The notes beneath the pieces were generated by a model, which saw only the letters and a list, made by a program, of their open reading frames with translations, did no database searches and had not been told where the DNA came from. From Snodgrassella alvi (lineage in GTDB: Bacteria; Pseudomonadota; Gammaproteobacteria; Burkholderiales; Neisseriaceae), in the NCBI RefSeq assembly GCF_002777745.1, contig NZ_MEIO01000055.1:248001-312000 (forward strand): DNA of 64,000 bases, in the 5' to 3' direction. Below, in pieces: positions 39,407-48,596 of the stretch. Every line of letters starts with the position of its first letter. The stretch's first letter is position 1. Both the position numbers and the translations under genes were made by a program.

Positions 39407-40276
39407 ATGAAAAAACCATTAATTGCTGCTGCCATCATGCTCGGATTAACCGGCATTGCCGCTGCTCAGACTGTAGTTACTGTTAATGGAACCAAAATTG
39501 ACAGTAAAGAAATTGACAATCAAGTAAACATACTGGTTAAAGAAAGCCAGAACAAGATTCAGGACTCACCAGAGTTACGCAAAAGCATCACCAACCGTCT
39601 GGTGACCCGCACCTTACTGATTCAGGCTGCCAAAAAACAGAACCTAGATAAAGATCCTGAATACCTGAATGCATTGAGCCAAGCTGAAGCAGAAGCCAAA
39701 CGTCTGGGCGATGATAAAAAACCCGGTTTTAACGAAGAATGGGCTTTCTTCAAAGACAACCTGCTGGCACAAGCCTATCTGGCCAACGTAGTCAAAAATA
39801 ACCCGGTAAAACCTGAAGATGTACGCAATGCCTACAATGATATAGCAAAGTACTACAGCGGAACACAGGAAGTACAACTGGGTGAAATCCTCACCCGCGA
39901 TACAGACACAGCCAATAAAGCAATTGCCCAGTTACAAGCGAAAAAAAGCTTTGCTGCAGTAGCCAAAGAGTACACCATCGATCCGGCTGGTCGAGAAAGC
40001 GGCGGTATACCTAAAGACTATATTGCTATTAAAGATCTGCAAGAAAATGCCACACTGGTTTACAACGCCATTAAAGACCTGAAAAAAGGCCAGTACACCA
40101 CAACACCAGTGCAAGGCAACGGCAATATTTACGCCGTATTTTACATAAACGACAAGCGCAGCATTAAACTACCAACCCAGAAAGAAATGGAACCCATGCT
40201 GTCACGCCGCATGCAAAACGCCACAATGGCCCGCGCCCTTGACGAACTTTACAAGAGTGCCAGCATTAAACAATAA
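39407..40276 (+). CDS. Periplasmic parvulin-type peptidyl-prolyl isomerase
   Basis: A 289-residue secreted foldase with a signal peptide (1-20, GIAAA-QTVV). A SurA/PrsA-like N-terminal chaperone region (about 21-150) is followed by a parvulin domain (about 152-255: QEVQLGEILTRDT, KSFAAVAKEYTIDPAGRESGG, LKKGQYTTTPVQGNGNIYAVF). The parvulin signature is recognisable though divergent. It probably helps outer-membrane or secreted proteins fold. An AGAG site precedes the ATG, and a second family member follows 50 nt downstream, as in the Neisseria tspA locus. Confidence 0.88.
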   Translation: MKKPLIAAAIMLGLTGIAAAQTVVTVNGTKIDSKEIDNQVNILVKESQNKIQDSPELRKSITNRLVTRTLLIQAAKKQNLDKDPEYLNALSQAEAEAKRLGDDKKPGFNEEWAFFKDNLLAQAYLANVVKNNPVKPEDVRNAYNDIAKYYSGTQEVQLGEILTRDTDTANKAIAQLQAKKSFAAVAKEYTIDPAGRESGGIPKDYIAIKDLQENATLVYNAIKDLKKGQYTTTPVQGNGNIYAVFYINDKRSIKLPTQKEMEPMLSRRMQNATMARALDELYKSASIKQ

Positions 40277-40326
40277 CTTTAATTCTGACTATGATTAATC
40301 AAGACAGAAAATAAGGAATACTCAAC

Positions 40327-41088
40327 ATGAAAAAAAGCATAACCTGGCTGGCTGGCTTAAGTATCATGGCCGCAGGACTCGCTTTTGCCGATGCACCGCA
40401 AATCGACAGCCAGCGTATTAACATCATGCTCAAACAGTTTGAGCGCCAGATGCAAGCACAGCAGCCGGGTGCTCCTGTGCCAGATAAAGCTGAAATTCAA
40501 AAAGAAATTACCGTGCGCCTGCAAACGGCTGAAATCTTAAAAGCCGAAGCCATTAAAGCAGGGCTGGATAAACAGCCTGAAACACAGGCCGCATGGCAAA
40601 ACGTACAGGCACAATTCTATGCTGCCCAGTATATAGAGCATCTGACTGCTAACATCGAAGTAAAAGACAGCGATTTGCGCCGGCAATATGAACAGGTTAG
40701 TCAGGAAATCAACTTACTGCCAATTGTTTTCCCAAGCAAAGAAGCTGCCGAAGAAGGCTTAACCAAGCTGAAAAAAGGTCTGCCATATGAGACATTGCTC
40801 AAACAGGTCAACCCTGAAGCACCAGCCAGCAACTGGATGTCTCCACAGCAGTTGCCACCTGATTTTGCCCAATTAGCTTCACAACTGAAAAATGGACAGA
40901 TTTCACCTAATGTCATCACCATTAACGAGCATTTCATACTCCTGAAACTGGCCGGTATGCGTCAGTCACCTAATGCTCCCGCATTTGATCAGATAAAAGA
41001 TCAGCTACGTGAACAAGCCAAACAGCAAAAAGTACAGGAGCAGATCACTCAGATATTGCAGAAAAATGGCATTAATCTGAACGAATAA
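40327..41088 (+). CDS. Second parvulin-like periplasmic foldase, catalytic domain divergent
   Basis: A 253-residue paralogue of the preceding gene: signal peptide (1-21, LAFA-DAPQ), N-terminal helical chaperone segment, then a shortened parvulin-like domain (EINLLPIVFPSKEAAEEGLTKLKKGLPYETLLKQVNP...GQISPNVITINEHFILLKLAG). The G-G-[DE]-L motif typical of parvulins is replaced by SNWMSPQQLPPDF, so isomerase activity may be reduced and chaperone activity retained. The C-terminus is a basic coiled helix (QLREQAKQQKVQEQITQIL). It ends at a strong terminator. Confidence 0.85.
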   Translation: MKKSITWLAGLSIMAAGLAFADAPQIDSQRINIMLKQFERQMQAQQPGAPVPDKAEIQKEITVRLQTAEILKAEAIKAGLDKQPETQAAWQNVQAQFYAAQYIEHLTANIEVKDSDLRRQYEQVSQEINLLPIVFPSKEAAEEGLTKLKKGLPYETLLKQVNPEAPASNWMSPQQLPPDFAQLASQLKNGQISPNVITINEHFILLKLAGMRQSPNAPAFDQIKDQLREQAKQQKVQEQITQILQKNGINLNE

Positions 41089-41102
41089 AATCTGCTGCAC
41101 AA

Positions 41103-41131
41103 CAAAACCGGTACAAACGTACCGGTTTTTA
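41103..41131. terminator. Terminator after the parvulin pair
   Basis: AAAACCGGTAC - AAAC - GTACCGGTTTTT lies 15 nt past the stop. It is symmetrical and can also act on the opposite strand. Confidence 0.9.
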
Positions 41132-41217
41132 TCTAAGCTCAATACCAAATCACCCAGTCAACCAACTACAGACACAAAAACCACCACTATTAACCTGATG
41201 TACCTTACATAGCCTTA

Positions 41218-41652
41218 TTATTGTGGCTGATACAACATCTGTACATAAGGTATTCCATCAGAAATATAAGGTGCACCCTGTATTTGAAAGCCATGCCGCT
41301 GATAAAATTTAAGTACCTGACGATTTGATTCTATTTTAATTGGATATTCAGCATAATTATTCCGTGCATAATGCAGAATCAGCTTAATCAACTGATCCCC
41401 CATCCCCGTACCACGAACACTCGAATGCGTCACAAACCGGCTGAAAGTAAAGTGAACTCCGGCCAGAAACATACGCGCATAGGCCAGTATCTGCCCGTCA
41501 CACTGATAATAAACATGCTTAGCCAATAAATCCCAATCATCCAGCTCCTGATAAATCCGCTGTTGTTCTACTATAAAAGTATCAATACGCAAACGCGCAA
41601 TGCGATAAAAATCATGTGACGAAAGTTCGTTAAAATTCCTGATACACCACAT
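41218..41652 (-). CDS. ElaA-like GNAT acetyltransferase
   Basis: A 144-residue GNAT-fold protein close to E. coli ElaA: RLRIDTFIVEQQRIYQELDDWDL at the N-terminus, YARMFLAGVHFTFSRFVTHSSVRGTGMGDQLIKLIL (acetyl-CoA pyrophosphate loop R-G-T-G-M-G), and FYQRHGFQIQGAPYISDGIPYVQM. Substrate is unknown. The ATG at 41652 is preceded by GGAGGGG and is clearly better than the one at 41682. No partners are nearby. It faces the parvulin operon. Confidence 0.85.
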   Translation of the reverse strand: MWCIRNFNELSSHDFYRIARLRIDTFIVEQQRIYQELDDWDLLAKHVYYQCDGQILAYARMFLAGVHFTFSRFVTHSSVRGTGMGDQLIKLILHYARNNYAEYPIKIESNRQVLKFYQRHGFQIQGAPYISDGIPYVQMLYQPQ

Positions 41653-41836
41653 AAACCCCTCCACACTCCTTGTTAACGACATAAAACTGATTAGCTACAT
41701 CCACATCCTAAACCACAATACACAAAATACATTAATATAAAATACTCAAATCAACCTACAAACAATACCACAATATCTGCAAAAACAGCCAAATCAATAC
41801 CATTATATCCAGCAAAAATAGTATAAACCAAACAGC

Positions 41837-41879
41837 AAAACGGATTATCTGCCTACAAAACAGATAATCCGCAAAAAAA
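41837..41879 (-). terminator. Terminator of yceI
   Basis: The inverted repeat CGGATTATCTG / CAGATAATCCG with a 9-nt loop lies 10-50 nt after the yceI stop, with TTTTGC following on the minus strand. Confidence 0.82.
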
Positions 41880-41888
41880 CAATTAATC

Positions 41889-42464
41889 TTACTGTCTGGC
41901 AGCCTCAATTTGAATATTCAGCTTAACATATCTACTGGCAGGCATAGCTGTCAGATACTCATTAATTCCCCACTGAGATCGGTCAATCACAGCCTCAAAA
42001 TCACCACCACACATATAAGCATGATTCATCGGACTTTTATAACAATTAAACTTAGTTGCCCGTAAAGTAACCGGATGAGTTTGTCCAACCATAGTTAACT
42101 GACCACGTAAGGCTCTAACCTTACCATGATTATCAAAATTCCAATTATGAGACACAAAGCGCATAGCCGGATATTGATCAGCATTAAAAAAAGCCTTACT
42201 TAGCAGATGTTCATTAAACTCACTGCGTCCGGTATCCAGAGTACTGAGCGGAATAGTAATATCTACAGCCCCGGTTTTCGCACCCGCATCATATTGCAGT
42301 TCACCACTCAGATTATAAAAGCCGCCCACATTACTGGAAGTTGCAAAATGGTCGAGCATAAAACGCGCATTAGTATGCAATGGATCAATCTTATAATTCG
42401 CAGCCACAGCAGGCAAAGTTATCCCCAGCAAAGTTACCATTAAAATACCGGTTAATCGATTCAT
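41889..42464 (-). CDS. yceI: YceI-family periplasmic lipocalin-like protein
   Basis: A 191-residue secreted protein: signal peptide (1-21, AVA-ANYK), then YKIDPLHTNARFMLDHFATSSNVGGFYNLSGEL, the classic YceI opening, and DRSQWGINEYL at the C-terminal end. The fold is an extended beta-barrel that binds polyisoprenoids or similar lipids. Members are often induced by acid or osmotic stress. Two cysteines (CYKSPMNHAYMC) could form a disulfide, suiting a neisserial variant. It is monocistronic with its own terminator. Confidence 0.92.
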   Translation of the reverse strand: MNRLTGILMVTLLGITLPAVAANYKIDPLHTNARFMLDHFATSSNVGGFYNLSGELQYDAGAKTGAVDITIPLSTLDTGRSEFNEHLLSKAFFNADQYPAMRFVSHNWNFDNHGKVRALRGQLTMVGQTHPVTLRATKFNCYKSPMNHAYMCGGDFEAVIDRSQWGINEYLTAMPASRYVKLNIQIEAARQ

Positions 42465-42643
42465 AACTAAACTCCTCTAAAATATATATATCTGATGGCC
42501 ACCATATTAACTTGAATACCAATGCAACAAAATCCCGCAGCGTAAAAATATTATTTCCTCAAAAGAAACAATTCACAGATAGTCATACATATTTCACAAC
42601 CAAACAAGCCTGCTTATTTAAGTGGCAAATAACTAATAATCTA

Positions 42644-43963
42644 CTATCGCCAGTCAAATACCGCCATAGACTCAACATGCGCAGTTTGTGCAAACAGATT
42701 CATAATACCGCCGGCACGATAAAAATAGCCACGCTTCACCAACAAGCCGGCATCACGTGCCAGAGTGGCCGGATCACAGGAAACATAAACAATCCTGCTT
42801 GGCATCTGCCGGTCTTCCAGTTCACTTAAAGCCAGTATTAAAGCCTGAGCACCGGCTCGCGGAGGGTCAAGCAACCACTTATGAGCATATCCGAACCGAC
42901 GCAGACGCTGCCCACTCATAGCAAAAAGATCAGCCTGCTGAAAGCGCGCTAACTGCGCCAGACCATTGTATTGCGCATTACCGCGGGCACGCTGGCACAT
43001 AGCCTCCATACCCTCCACACCAACAACCTCCGCCTGCATCCGGGCAATCGGCAAACTGAAATTACCCAGCCCGCAAAACCAATCAATAATCCGCTCACCA
43101 GCCTGTGGCTGTAACCACTGCATAGCACGCTGTATCATCAGCTCATTGGCAGCCTGATTAACCTGCGTAAAATCTTCAGGCTGATAAGGAATCTCAAGCT
43201 GATATTCAGGCAAATCATAAGCCAGTACAGGTGTCACCGATGCCGATTGCAAAGTCGTAGTACGCCCCGTCTGCAACCACCACTGCCACAAACAACCACT
43301 TTGCTGTTGCAACCGCACCAGCAAACTATCAACCTGCCTCCGCATTGTCTGGTTAACCTCACCGCAAACTTGCAAAGTAAGCGCAATAACCTTATTACCC
43401 CGATGCAGCATAATGCCTTGCACACAGCCTACAGGCCAGCTTTGCAATAAAGCCTTAATCGGATTCAAAGCCTCAGACAACTCCACAGGCAACACCAGAC
43501 AACCATCAATATCCACAATTGCATGAGATCGCCTGGCCTGAAAACCCAGCATCAGCCGGCCATCTTCATACACAGCACGCAAACGTACACGTTCACGATA
43601 ATGCCAGGGCAAACCATAAATTGGCGGCATCAGCTCATCTGGCAGAACCTTGCCCAAACGTCGCATCTGATTCAGCCAGGCACGCTGTTTCAGCGCCACC
43701 TGCGTCGTAAATTCAATATGCTGACTATTACAGCCACCACAATGTACATAATATTTACAAGGCGGCTGTACACGCGCATCAGCAGACATCAGCACCCGGC
43801 TAATTCTGCCTTCAGAATAAGATTTTTTCACCCGCACCGGCTGCCACTCAACCACCTCACCCGGTAAAGCCTCGTCAATAAAAACCGCCTTACCGTCTAC
43901 CCGGGCAACACCACGCCCCTCTTGATTCCAATCAACAATCTGAGCTATAAACCGTTGTTCCAA
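42644..43963 (-). CDS. rlmD: 23S rRNA (uracil-1939-C5)-methyltransferase
   Basis: A 439-residue TrmA/RlmD-family enzyme. It has an N-terminal TRAM domain (about 1-60), four iron-sulfur cysteines (CKYYVHCGGC at about 79-88 and a later Cys in DGCLVLP), a SAM-binding core (DWFCGLGNFSLPIA), DPPRAGAQ, and the catalytic cysteine in YVSCDPATLARD. It methylates U1939 of 23S rRNA. Length matches E. coli RlmD (433). The [4Fe-4S] set separates it from TrmA. The gene is monocistronic. Confidence 0.93.
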   Translation of the reverse strand: MEQRFIAQIVDWNQEGRGVARVDGKAVFIDEALPGEVVEWQPVRVKKSYSEGRISRVLMSADARVQPPCKYYVHCGGCNSQHIEFTTQVALKQRAWLNQMRRLGKVLPDELMPPIYGLPWHYRERVRLRAVYEDGRLMLGFQARRSHAIVDIDGCLVLPVELSEALNPIKALLQSWPVGCVQGIMLHRGNKVIALTLQVCGEVNQTMRRQVDSLLVRLQQQSGCLWQWWLQTGRTTTLQSASVTPVLAYDLPEYQLEIPYQPEDFTQVNQAANELMIQRAMQWLQPQAGERIIDWFCGLGNFSLPIARMQAEVVGVEGMEAMCQRARGNAQYNGLAQLARFQQADLFAMSGQRLRRFGYAHKWLLDPPRAGAQALILALSELEDRQMPSRIVYVSCDPATLARDAGLLVKRGYFYRAGGIMNLFAQTAHVESMAVFDWR

Positions 43964-44081
43964 ATCGTAACCTCAAGCCAGAAAAATAGCCATAAATAAA
44001 CTTAATTATGTTTATTTTCTCACATTGCAAACAAATTACGTTATGATTATATTCACATTGCCATACTGGATTTTCAGAATA

Positions 44082-45077
44082 ATGTTGAAACCACTATTTT
44101 ATGTACTGACTACTACCATCATATCTGCAAGTGCCTGTGCTGCCATACCAATGCCAGACTATGCCGTACCCAGTCAGGGACAGCAGGTTATCCTGAATAT
44201 TCCCCAACTACGGTTATTCCTATTTCAGGATGGAAAATTAATCAAAACCTATCCAATGACAGTAGGTAAAGCGAGCACACAAACACCATTAGGTGAATAC
44301 AAAATTGGAGCAAAAGTTACCAACCCTACATGGAGCGTACCGCGCAGCATTCAGAAAGAAATGGCTGCAAGCGGCAAACCAGTACAGACATCAGTACCGC
44401 CCGGCCCCAGTAATCCTCTTGGTCCAGTATTTGTCCGTCTTGGCGCCCCCCGGCTGGGTTTAGGTATCCATGGTACCAACGTACCCAGCAGCGTACCCGG
44501 AGTGCGTAGCCACGGTTGTGTACGTTTACGCAGCCCGAATGCACTGGATTTTGCCGCTGCCGTACAAAGCGGTGCAGATGCCGCAGTAATTTATCAGCAG
44601 GCTTCAGTAAACACCGATGAACAAAACGACATCTGGATTGCCGTTTACCGCGATCCCTATAACAAGCGCAGCCTAAACAAACAACTATTAAATCAAAGCA
44701 TCAGCTCATGGGCAGAACAACACCAGCTCAATATAAATCAGAAGCGCTTAAACAATGCCCTGAGTAAACCAGCCAATACCTTAGTCTGCCTCACTTGTAA
44801 TGCAGGCAAAACCAAAGTCAGCGGTAACCTGAGCTCACTGCAATGGACGAGTGGTGTAGGAGAAATCGTTGAATTAAACTATAACAAAGCCACAAACACC
44901 AGACCACAACAGGAAACTGCACCCGAAAGCAGCAGTATTGAAGTTGATGAAGACACAGATGACACACCCAAACAGAACATCACCCCACTACATCCAGACA
45001 CAAGACCAGCCAGTCAGCAGCCTGCACCAGCAGGCAGCGTATCAACACCCAACTCAGATTTTGATACACTGATGTAA
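44082..45077 (+). CDS. L,D-transpeptidase (YkuD domain)
   Basis: A 331-residue periplasmic enzyme with a signal peptide (1-21), then a YkuD catalytic domain: VILNIPQLRLFLFQDGKLIKTYPMTVGK, TPLGEY, GIHGTN (130-133) and the active-site S-H-G-C-V-R (143-148, Cys146). It cross-links peptidoglycan through 3-3 bonds or attaches a lipoprotein. It resembles the ErfK/YbiS/YcfS type but has no LysM. The C-terminal about 80 residues (from TNTRPQQETAPESSS) are a disordered Pro/Thr/Asp-rich tail. The frame is open from 44025, but the ATG at 44082 directly precedes the signal peptide. It converges with the GIY-YIG gene. Confidence 0.9.
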   Translation: MLKPLFYVLTTTIISASACAAIPMPDYAVPSQGQQVILNIPQLRLFLFQDGKLIKTYPMTVGKASTQTPLGEYKIGAKVTNPTWSVPRSIQKEMAASGKPVQTSVPPGPSNPLGPVFVRLGAPRLGLGIHGTNVPSSVPGVRSHGCVRLRSPNALDFAAAVQSGADAAVIYQQASVNTDEQNDIWIAVYRDPYNKRSLNKQLLNQSISSWAEQHQLNINQKRLNNALSKPANTLVCLTCNAGKTKVSGNLSSLQWTSGVGEIVELNYNKATNTRPQQETAPESSSIEVDEDTDDTPKQNITPLHPDTRPASQQPAPAGSVSTPNSDFDTLM

Positions 45078-45112
45078 ACCGATATTATCAGGCTGTGCAA
45101 CGGGCTTAAAAA

Positions 45113-45439
45113 TTAAGCCTGAGAGAAAAAATCTTCCAGCGATTGCCATAAAACAGCCTTGTCTGCTGCCTTAAGCCGCTTTAGCCGATACTCACATCGT
45201 GCTGCTGCGGCTTTAGTTATACCCACACAAACCAGACGCATCTGAAGTGGCGGATACATACGCGTATAACGCGCACCATTTCCCGAACAATGAGCCTGCC
45301 AGCGCCGTATCGGCCGGTTAGTTATTCCACAATAAAACGCACCATTAGCACAATACAGCAAATAAACCGCCCAATCAGCATTTACCTGCGGCAAAGGCGG
45401 CAACGCAGCCAGAATAGATACCGATAAAACCAATTTCAT
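45113..45439 (-). CDS. GIY-YIG nuclease-fold protein (UPF0213/YhbQ-like)
   Basis: A 108-residue GIY-YIG domain protein: WAVYLLYCANGAFYCGITNRPIRRWQAHCSGNGARYTR carries the Y-x-L-Y/Y-C-G-I motif and the catalytic Arg, and CEYRLKRLKAADKAVL is the C-terminal helix. YhbQ relatives cut damaged or branched DNA in vitro. The first 22 residues (MKLVLSVSILAALPPLPQVN) look weakly signal-like and are absent from relatives, so a later non-ATG start is possible. It is convergent with the L,D-transpeptidase gene. Confidence 0.82.
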   Translation of the reverse strand: MKLVLSVSILAALPPLPQVNADWAVYLLYCANGAFYCGITNRPIRRWQAHCSGNGARYTRMYPPLQMRLVCVGITKAAAARCEYRLKRLKAADKAVLWQSLEDFFSQA

Positions 45440-45840
45440 TGCCCAGACATTCCCGCCTCAACACTCCAGATAATATTATAACGGCCAGCCAAGTAGCCTA
45501 CCCACATCTGCAAAGAAAAATCACAACCGTAGCGGCAATACCTGACTTACCCGCCAGAAGCAGCAATCAAGCACAAAAATACTACATAGTACTCAGCAAA
45601 TGAGTGTTTTCATTTATTCCCAAAATATTAAACATTTTGCATTAGACATAGTGGAAACCCAAATCACAGCCCTGACAGATAAATAGTACCGGCATATCTG
45701 ATCAATATGCTGCACCAGCTAATCCCATCAGCCCAGCATCTTCTTTTCACAGTTTCATCAGTTCTGCCAGATTCATTTCCCACCTTAATTTAGATTATGA
45801 ATTTATAATTTGCTGCTTAAAGCCGATTATTATAAAAATT
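45440..45840. other. Gap without a gene
   Basis: About 400 bp of unremarkable AT-rich sequence. I see no gene or terminator I would defend. Confidence 0.4.
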
Positions 45841-46746
45841 TTATTTATTCCTAATGCCTTTAATTGCCTCATTAGGCACTTCAAATTCTATCGGACTATC
45901 AGTTGTATTATGAATTGTTTTAGCCGGAATTTGAAATTTAGTTTTCGTACCAATATTCGTCATCAGAATATTTACATGCTCTAATTGACATGCGGATGAG
46001 CAATTTATCTTATCAAAATAGTCTTTTTTTTCAGAATTATAAAATAAATCTTGATAATTTTTATCCACATAGATCGTAACATCAGATTGTCTTACACCAA
46101 TTAAAGAAAGGGTAATATTAGTCAGACCAACATAGATACCAGAAACAACAATCATTGGTATGATACATATACCGGTTCTAAAAATGAGCTTTATAGAAAC
46201 CTTCATGTTCCAAATATAGCTATATAACTTTTTATCGTATTTTTCACTGAGTCCATATTTATTTAGTATTTTGTTCTCTTCCCATTGAAAAATTGAAGTT
46301 TCCAACCAACTAATAAACCCAACTGCTAAATACGTAGTTAAACAAAACAGTAGACTGGAAATTAAATTACCTGATTCAACCCATACAAAACAAGTGCAAA
46401 GCAAAATAAAAAGGTTTGCAAATATAGCAAAACCAAGATAGCTCTTTTGATATTCATAGAAATTAACATAATCAGATGTCTTATTTATTTTCTTCTTGAA
46501 TAAAAAATATAATAAAAATAATTTATTAGCCAAATATAGTATACCAGTAAAAACAATATACAAAACTCCAAATATGGCAAATATGCATAAACAAAATAAT
46601 ACATCTCCTACCGACAATCCAGCAGGAAAAAATCTTATTGTACAACAATAAAATATTACAATAATTGTACCAAGGACATTACCTATAAGCCCAAATAACC
46701 CAAAAGTATTTTTGATAACTTTTAAACTGGACTCCAGATTATCCAT
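45841..46746 (-). CDS. Orphan multi-pass membrane protein
   Basis: A 301-residue protein with about six predicted transmembrane helices: 15-33, 46-67, 71-84, 104-122, 128-147 and 190-210. A soluble, probably periplasmic C-terminal domain of about 85 residues contains a C-S-S-A-C pair (NCSSACQLEHVNILM), which could form a disulfide. The AT content is clearly above that of proP next door. I recognise no family. It lies downstream of the proP terminator on the same strand and presumably has its own promoter. Confidence 0.6.
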   Translation of the reverse strand: MDNLESSLKVIKNTFGLFGLIGNVLGTIIVIFYCCTIRFFPAGLSVGDVLFCLCIFAIFGVLYIVFTGILYLANKLFLLYFLFKKKINKTSDYVNFYEYQKSYLGFAIFANLFILLCTCFVWVESGNLISSLLFCLTTYLAVGFISWLETSIFQWEENKILNKYGLSEKYDKKLYSYIWNMKVSIKLIFRTGICIIPMIVVSGIYVGLTNITLSLIGVRQSDVTIYVDKNYQDLFYNSEKKDYFDKINCSSACQLEHVNILMTNIGTKTKFQIPAKTIHNTTDSPIEFEVPNEAIKGIRNK

Positions 46747-46782
46747 ATTTTCTTCCCCCTATAAAATTGCAAACCAGATTCA

Positions 46783-46827
46783 AAAAAAGCCACTAATTTT
46801 AACCCAGACAGGCTAACATCAGTGGCT
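46783..46827 (-). terminator. Terminator of proP
   Basis: Minus strand: AGCCACTGAT and ATTAGTGGCT pair around a loop of about 20 nt and run into TTTTTTT, about 30 nt after the proP stop. Confidence 0.78.
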
Positions 46828-46854
46828 AGAATTCAGCTATCTATACCGAACTAA

Positions 46855-48420
46855 TCACTCCATTTTCGGATGCAAATCAACATACTGCTGCTTGCGTTTT
46901 TCCAAATCCAGTATCTGCTGCTGCAAGCGGGCAATAGCAGCATCAATATCATCCACACTTTGCTCAATGTGTTCATACGTCTCAGCCAGCAGCTCCCGCG
47001 CTTCCTGTTTATTAGATGCCGAAGGCGATACCCCACGCAACGGGCGGTTGGCGGTTTCTTTCAGAAAAATACCAGTCACAATCCCGATCACCCCCACCAC
47101 CATCAGATAATAGGCCGGAATAAACAGATTATTAGTAGAATCCACCAGTGCCGCCGCAATAGTTGGCGTTAAACCGGCAATAATAATCGCAATATTAAAA
47201 GCACTGGCCAGCGCACTGTAGCGGATACGTGTGGGAAACAACGCCGGCAAAGTAGATGCCATCACACCAGTAAAAAAATTCAAAATCAGCGCCAGAATAA
47301 ACAAACCAAGAAAAATCAGCCCCACCTTGCCACTGGTAATCAACTGAAAACAAGGAATAGCCAGCACAAGCAGCGCAACAGAACCACCAATAACAAAAGG
47401 CCTGCGCCCGATCTTATCACTGACAAAACCAATAATCGGCTGCATAAACATCATACCAATCATAATCGCAATAATAATCAGCACACCACGATCTTCACCA
47501 TAATGCAGATTGTGCGACAGATAGCTGGGCATATAAGTCAGCAGCATGTAATAAGTAATATTAGTAGTTAATACCAGCCCCACACTAACCAGCAGCGTAC
47601 GCCAGAAACGCTGCACAATTTCCTTAAACGAAACCCGCGGACGACTGCTCACCTCCTCCTGCTCATCTTTTTCCATCATATCCAGATGCTTCTGGAATGC
47701 CGGCGTTTCCTCAGCCGCGTGGCGCAGATACAAACCTAACAAACCCAAAGGTGCAGCCAGAAAAAACGGAATGCGCCAGCCCCACGAAAGAAAATGCGCC
47801 GAACCCATAATATTTTGCAGCAATACCACCAGCCCGGCACCCAGAACAAAGCCACATATCGAACCAAAATCCAGAAAACTACCCAGAAAACCGCGCTGAC
47901 GGTCGGGCGAATATTCCGCCACAAAAATCGCAGCTCCAGTATATTCACCGCCTACCGAAAACCCCTGCGCCAGCTTACATAGCAACAACAGTACCGGCGC
48001 CCAGATACCAATACTGTTATACGATGGAATCAGCCCGATACAGAAAGTACTGAGCGCCATAATAATAATCGTAGTAGATAACACCTTCTGCCGGCCGAAA
48101 CGATCGCCAAGAATCCCAAAAAACACCCCACCCAGCGGACGCACCAGAAACGGCACAGAAAACGTACCCAATGCAGCAATCATCTGCACACTAGGAGAAG
48201 CAGACGGAAAAAATACCTGACCCAGCGCATAAGCCACAAAGCCATACACACCAAAATCAAACCATTCCATAGCATTGCCCAGCGCAGCGGCCGAAATCGC
48301 CTTTCTGAGCTTACTCTGATCAATAATCGTAATATCGTGTAATTCCAGCGTACCATTCTGGGTAGGAATCAACGGCGGTGTATGAGAAGAAGCCTCATTC
48401 TGTTCATTAGATGCTGCCAT
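46855..48420 (-). CDS. proP: ProP-like proline/glycine-betaine MHS symporter
   Basis: A 521-residue MFS carrier of the metabolite:H+ symporter family. It has NAMEWFDFGVYGFVAYALGQVFFP in helix 1, the GILGDRFGRQKVL loop motif, GEYTGAAIFVAEYSPDRQRGFLGS, SDKIGRRPFVIGG, and PALFPTRIRYSALASAFNIA. The last 45 residues form a heptad-patterned helix (HIEQSVDDIDAAIARLQQQILDLEKRK), the coiled coil that tunes the osmotic set-point in E. coli ProP. It imports compatible solutes under hyperosmotic stress. I use the ATG at 48420, preceded by GAGAGGG, instead of 48480. Confidence 0.92.
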   Translation of the reverse strand: MAASNEQNEASSHTPPLIPTQNGTLELHDITIIDQSKLRKAISAAALGNAMEWFDFGVYGFVAYALGQVFFPSASPSVQMIAALGTFSVPFLVRPLGGVFFGILGDRFGRQKVLSTTIIIMALSTFCIGLIPSYNSIGIWAPVLLLLCKLAQGFSVGGEYTGAAIFVAEYSPDRQRGFLGSFLDFGSICGFVLGAGLVVLLQNIMGSAHFLSWGWRIPFFLAAPLGLLGLYLRHAAEETPAFQKHLDMMEKDEQEEVSSRPRVSFKEIVQRFWRTLLVSVGLVLTTNITYYMLLTYMPSYLSHNLHYGEDRGVLIIIAIMIGMMFMQPIIGFVSDKIGRRPFVIGGSVALLVLAIPCFQLITSGKVGLIFLGLFILALILNFFTGVMASTLPALFPTRIRYSALASAFNIAIIIAGLTPTIAAALVDSTNNLFIPAYYLMVVGVIGIVTGIFLKETANRPLRGVSPSASNKQEARELLAETYEHIEQSVDDIDAAIARLQQQILDLEKRKQQYVDLHPKME

Positions 48421-48596
48421 AGTAACCCTCTCATTATTAATATCAAAATGATTCTTTAACATCATCATCACATCCAGCAAAAAATTGCTTTATGCTTGAA
48501 TTTTAAAGAAAACCACTAACAGCATAATCGAGAAAAGGTCAATTGCGCTACCATTATTTTATCCTAGCCAGATTTTTAAACCGTTCAACCAGCAAC

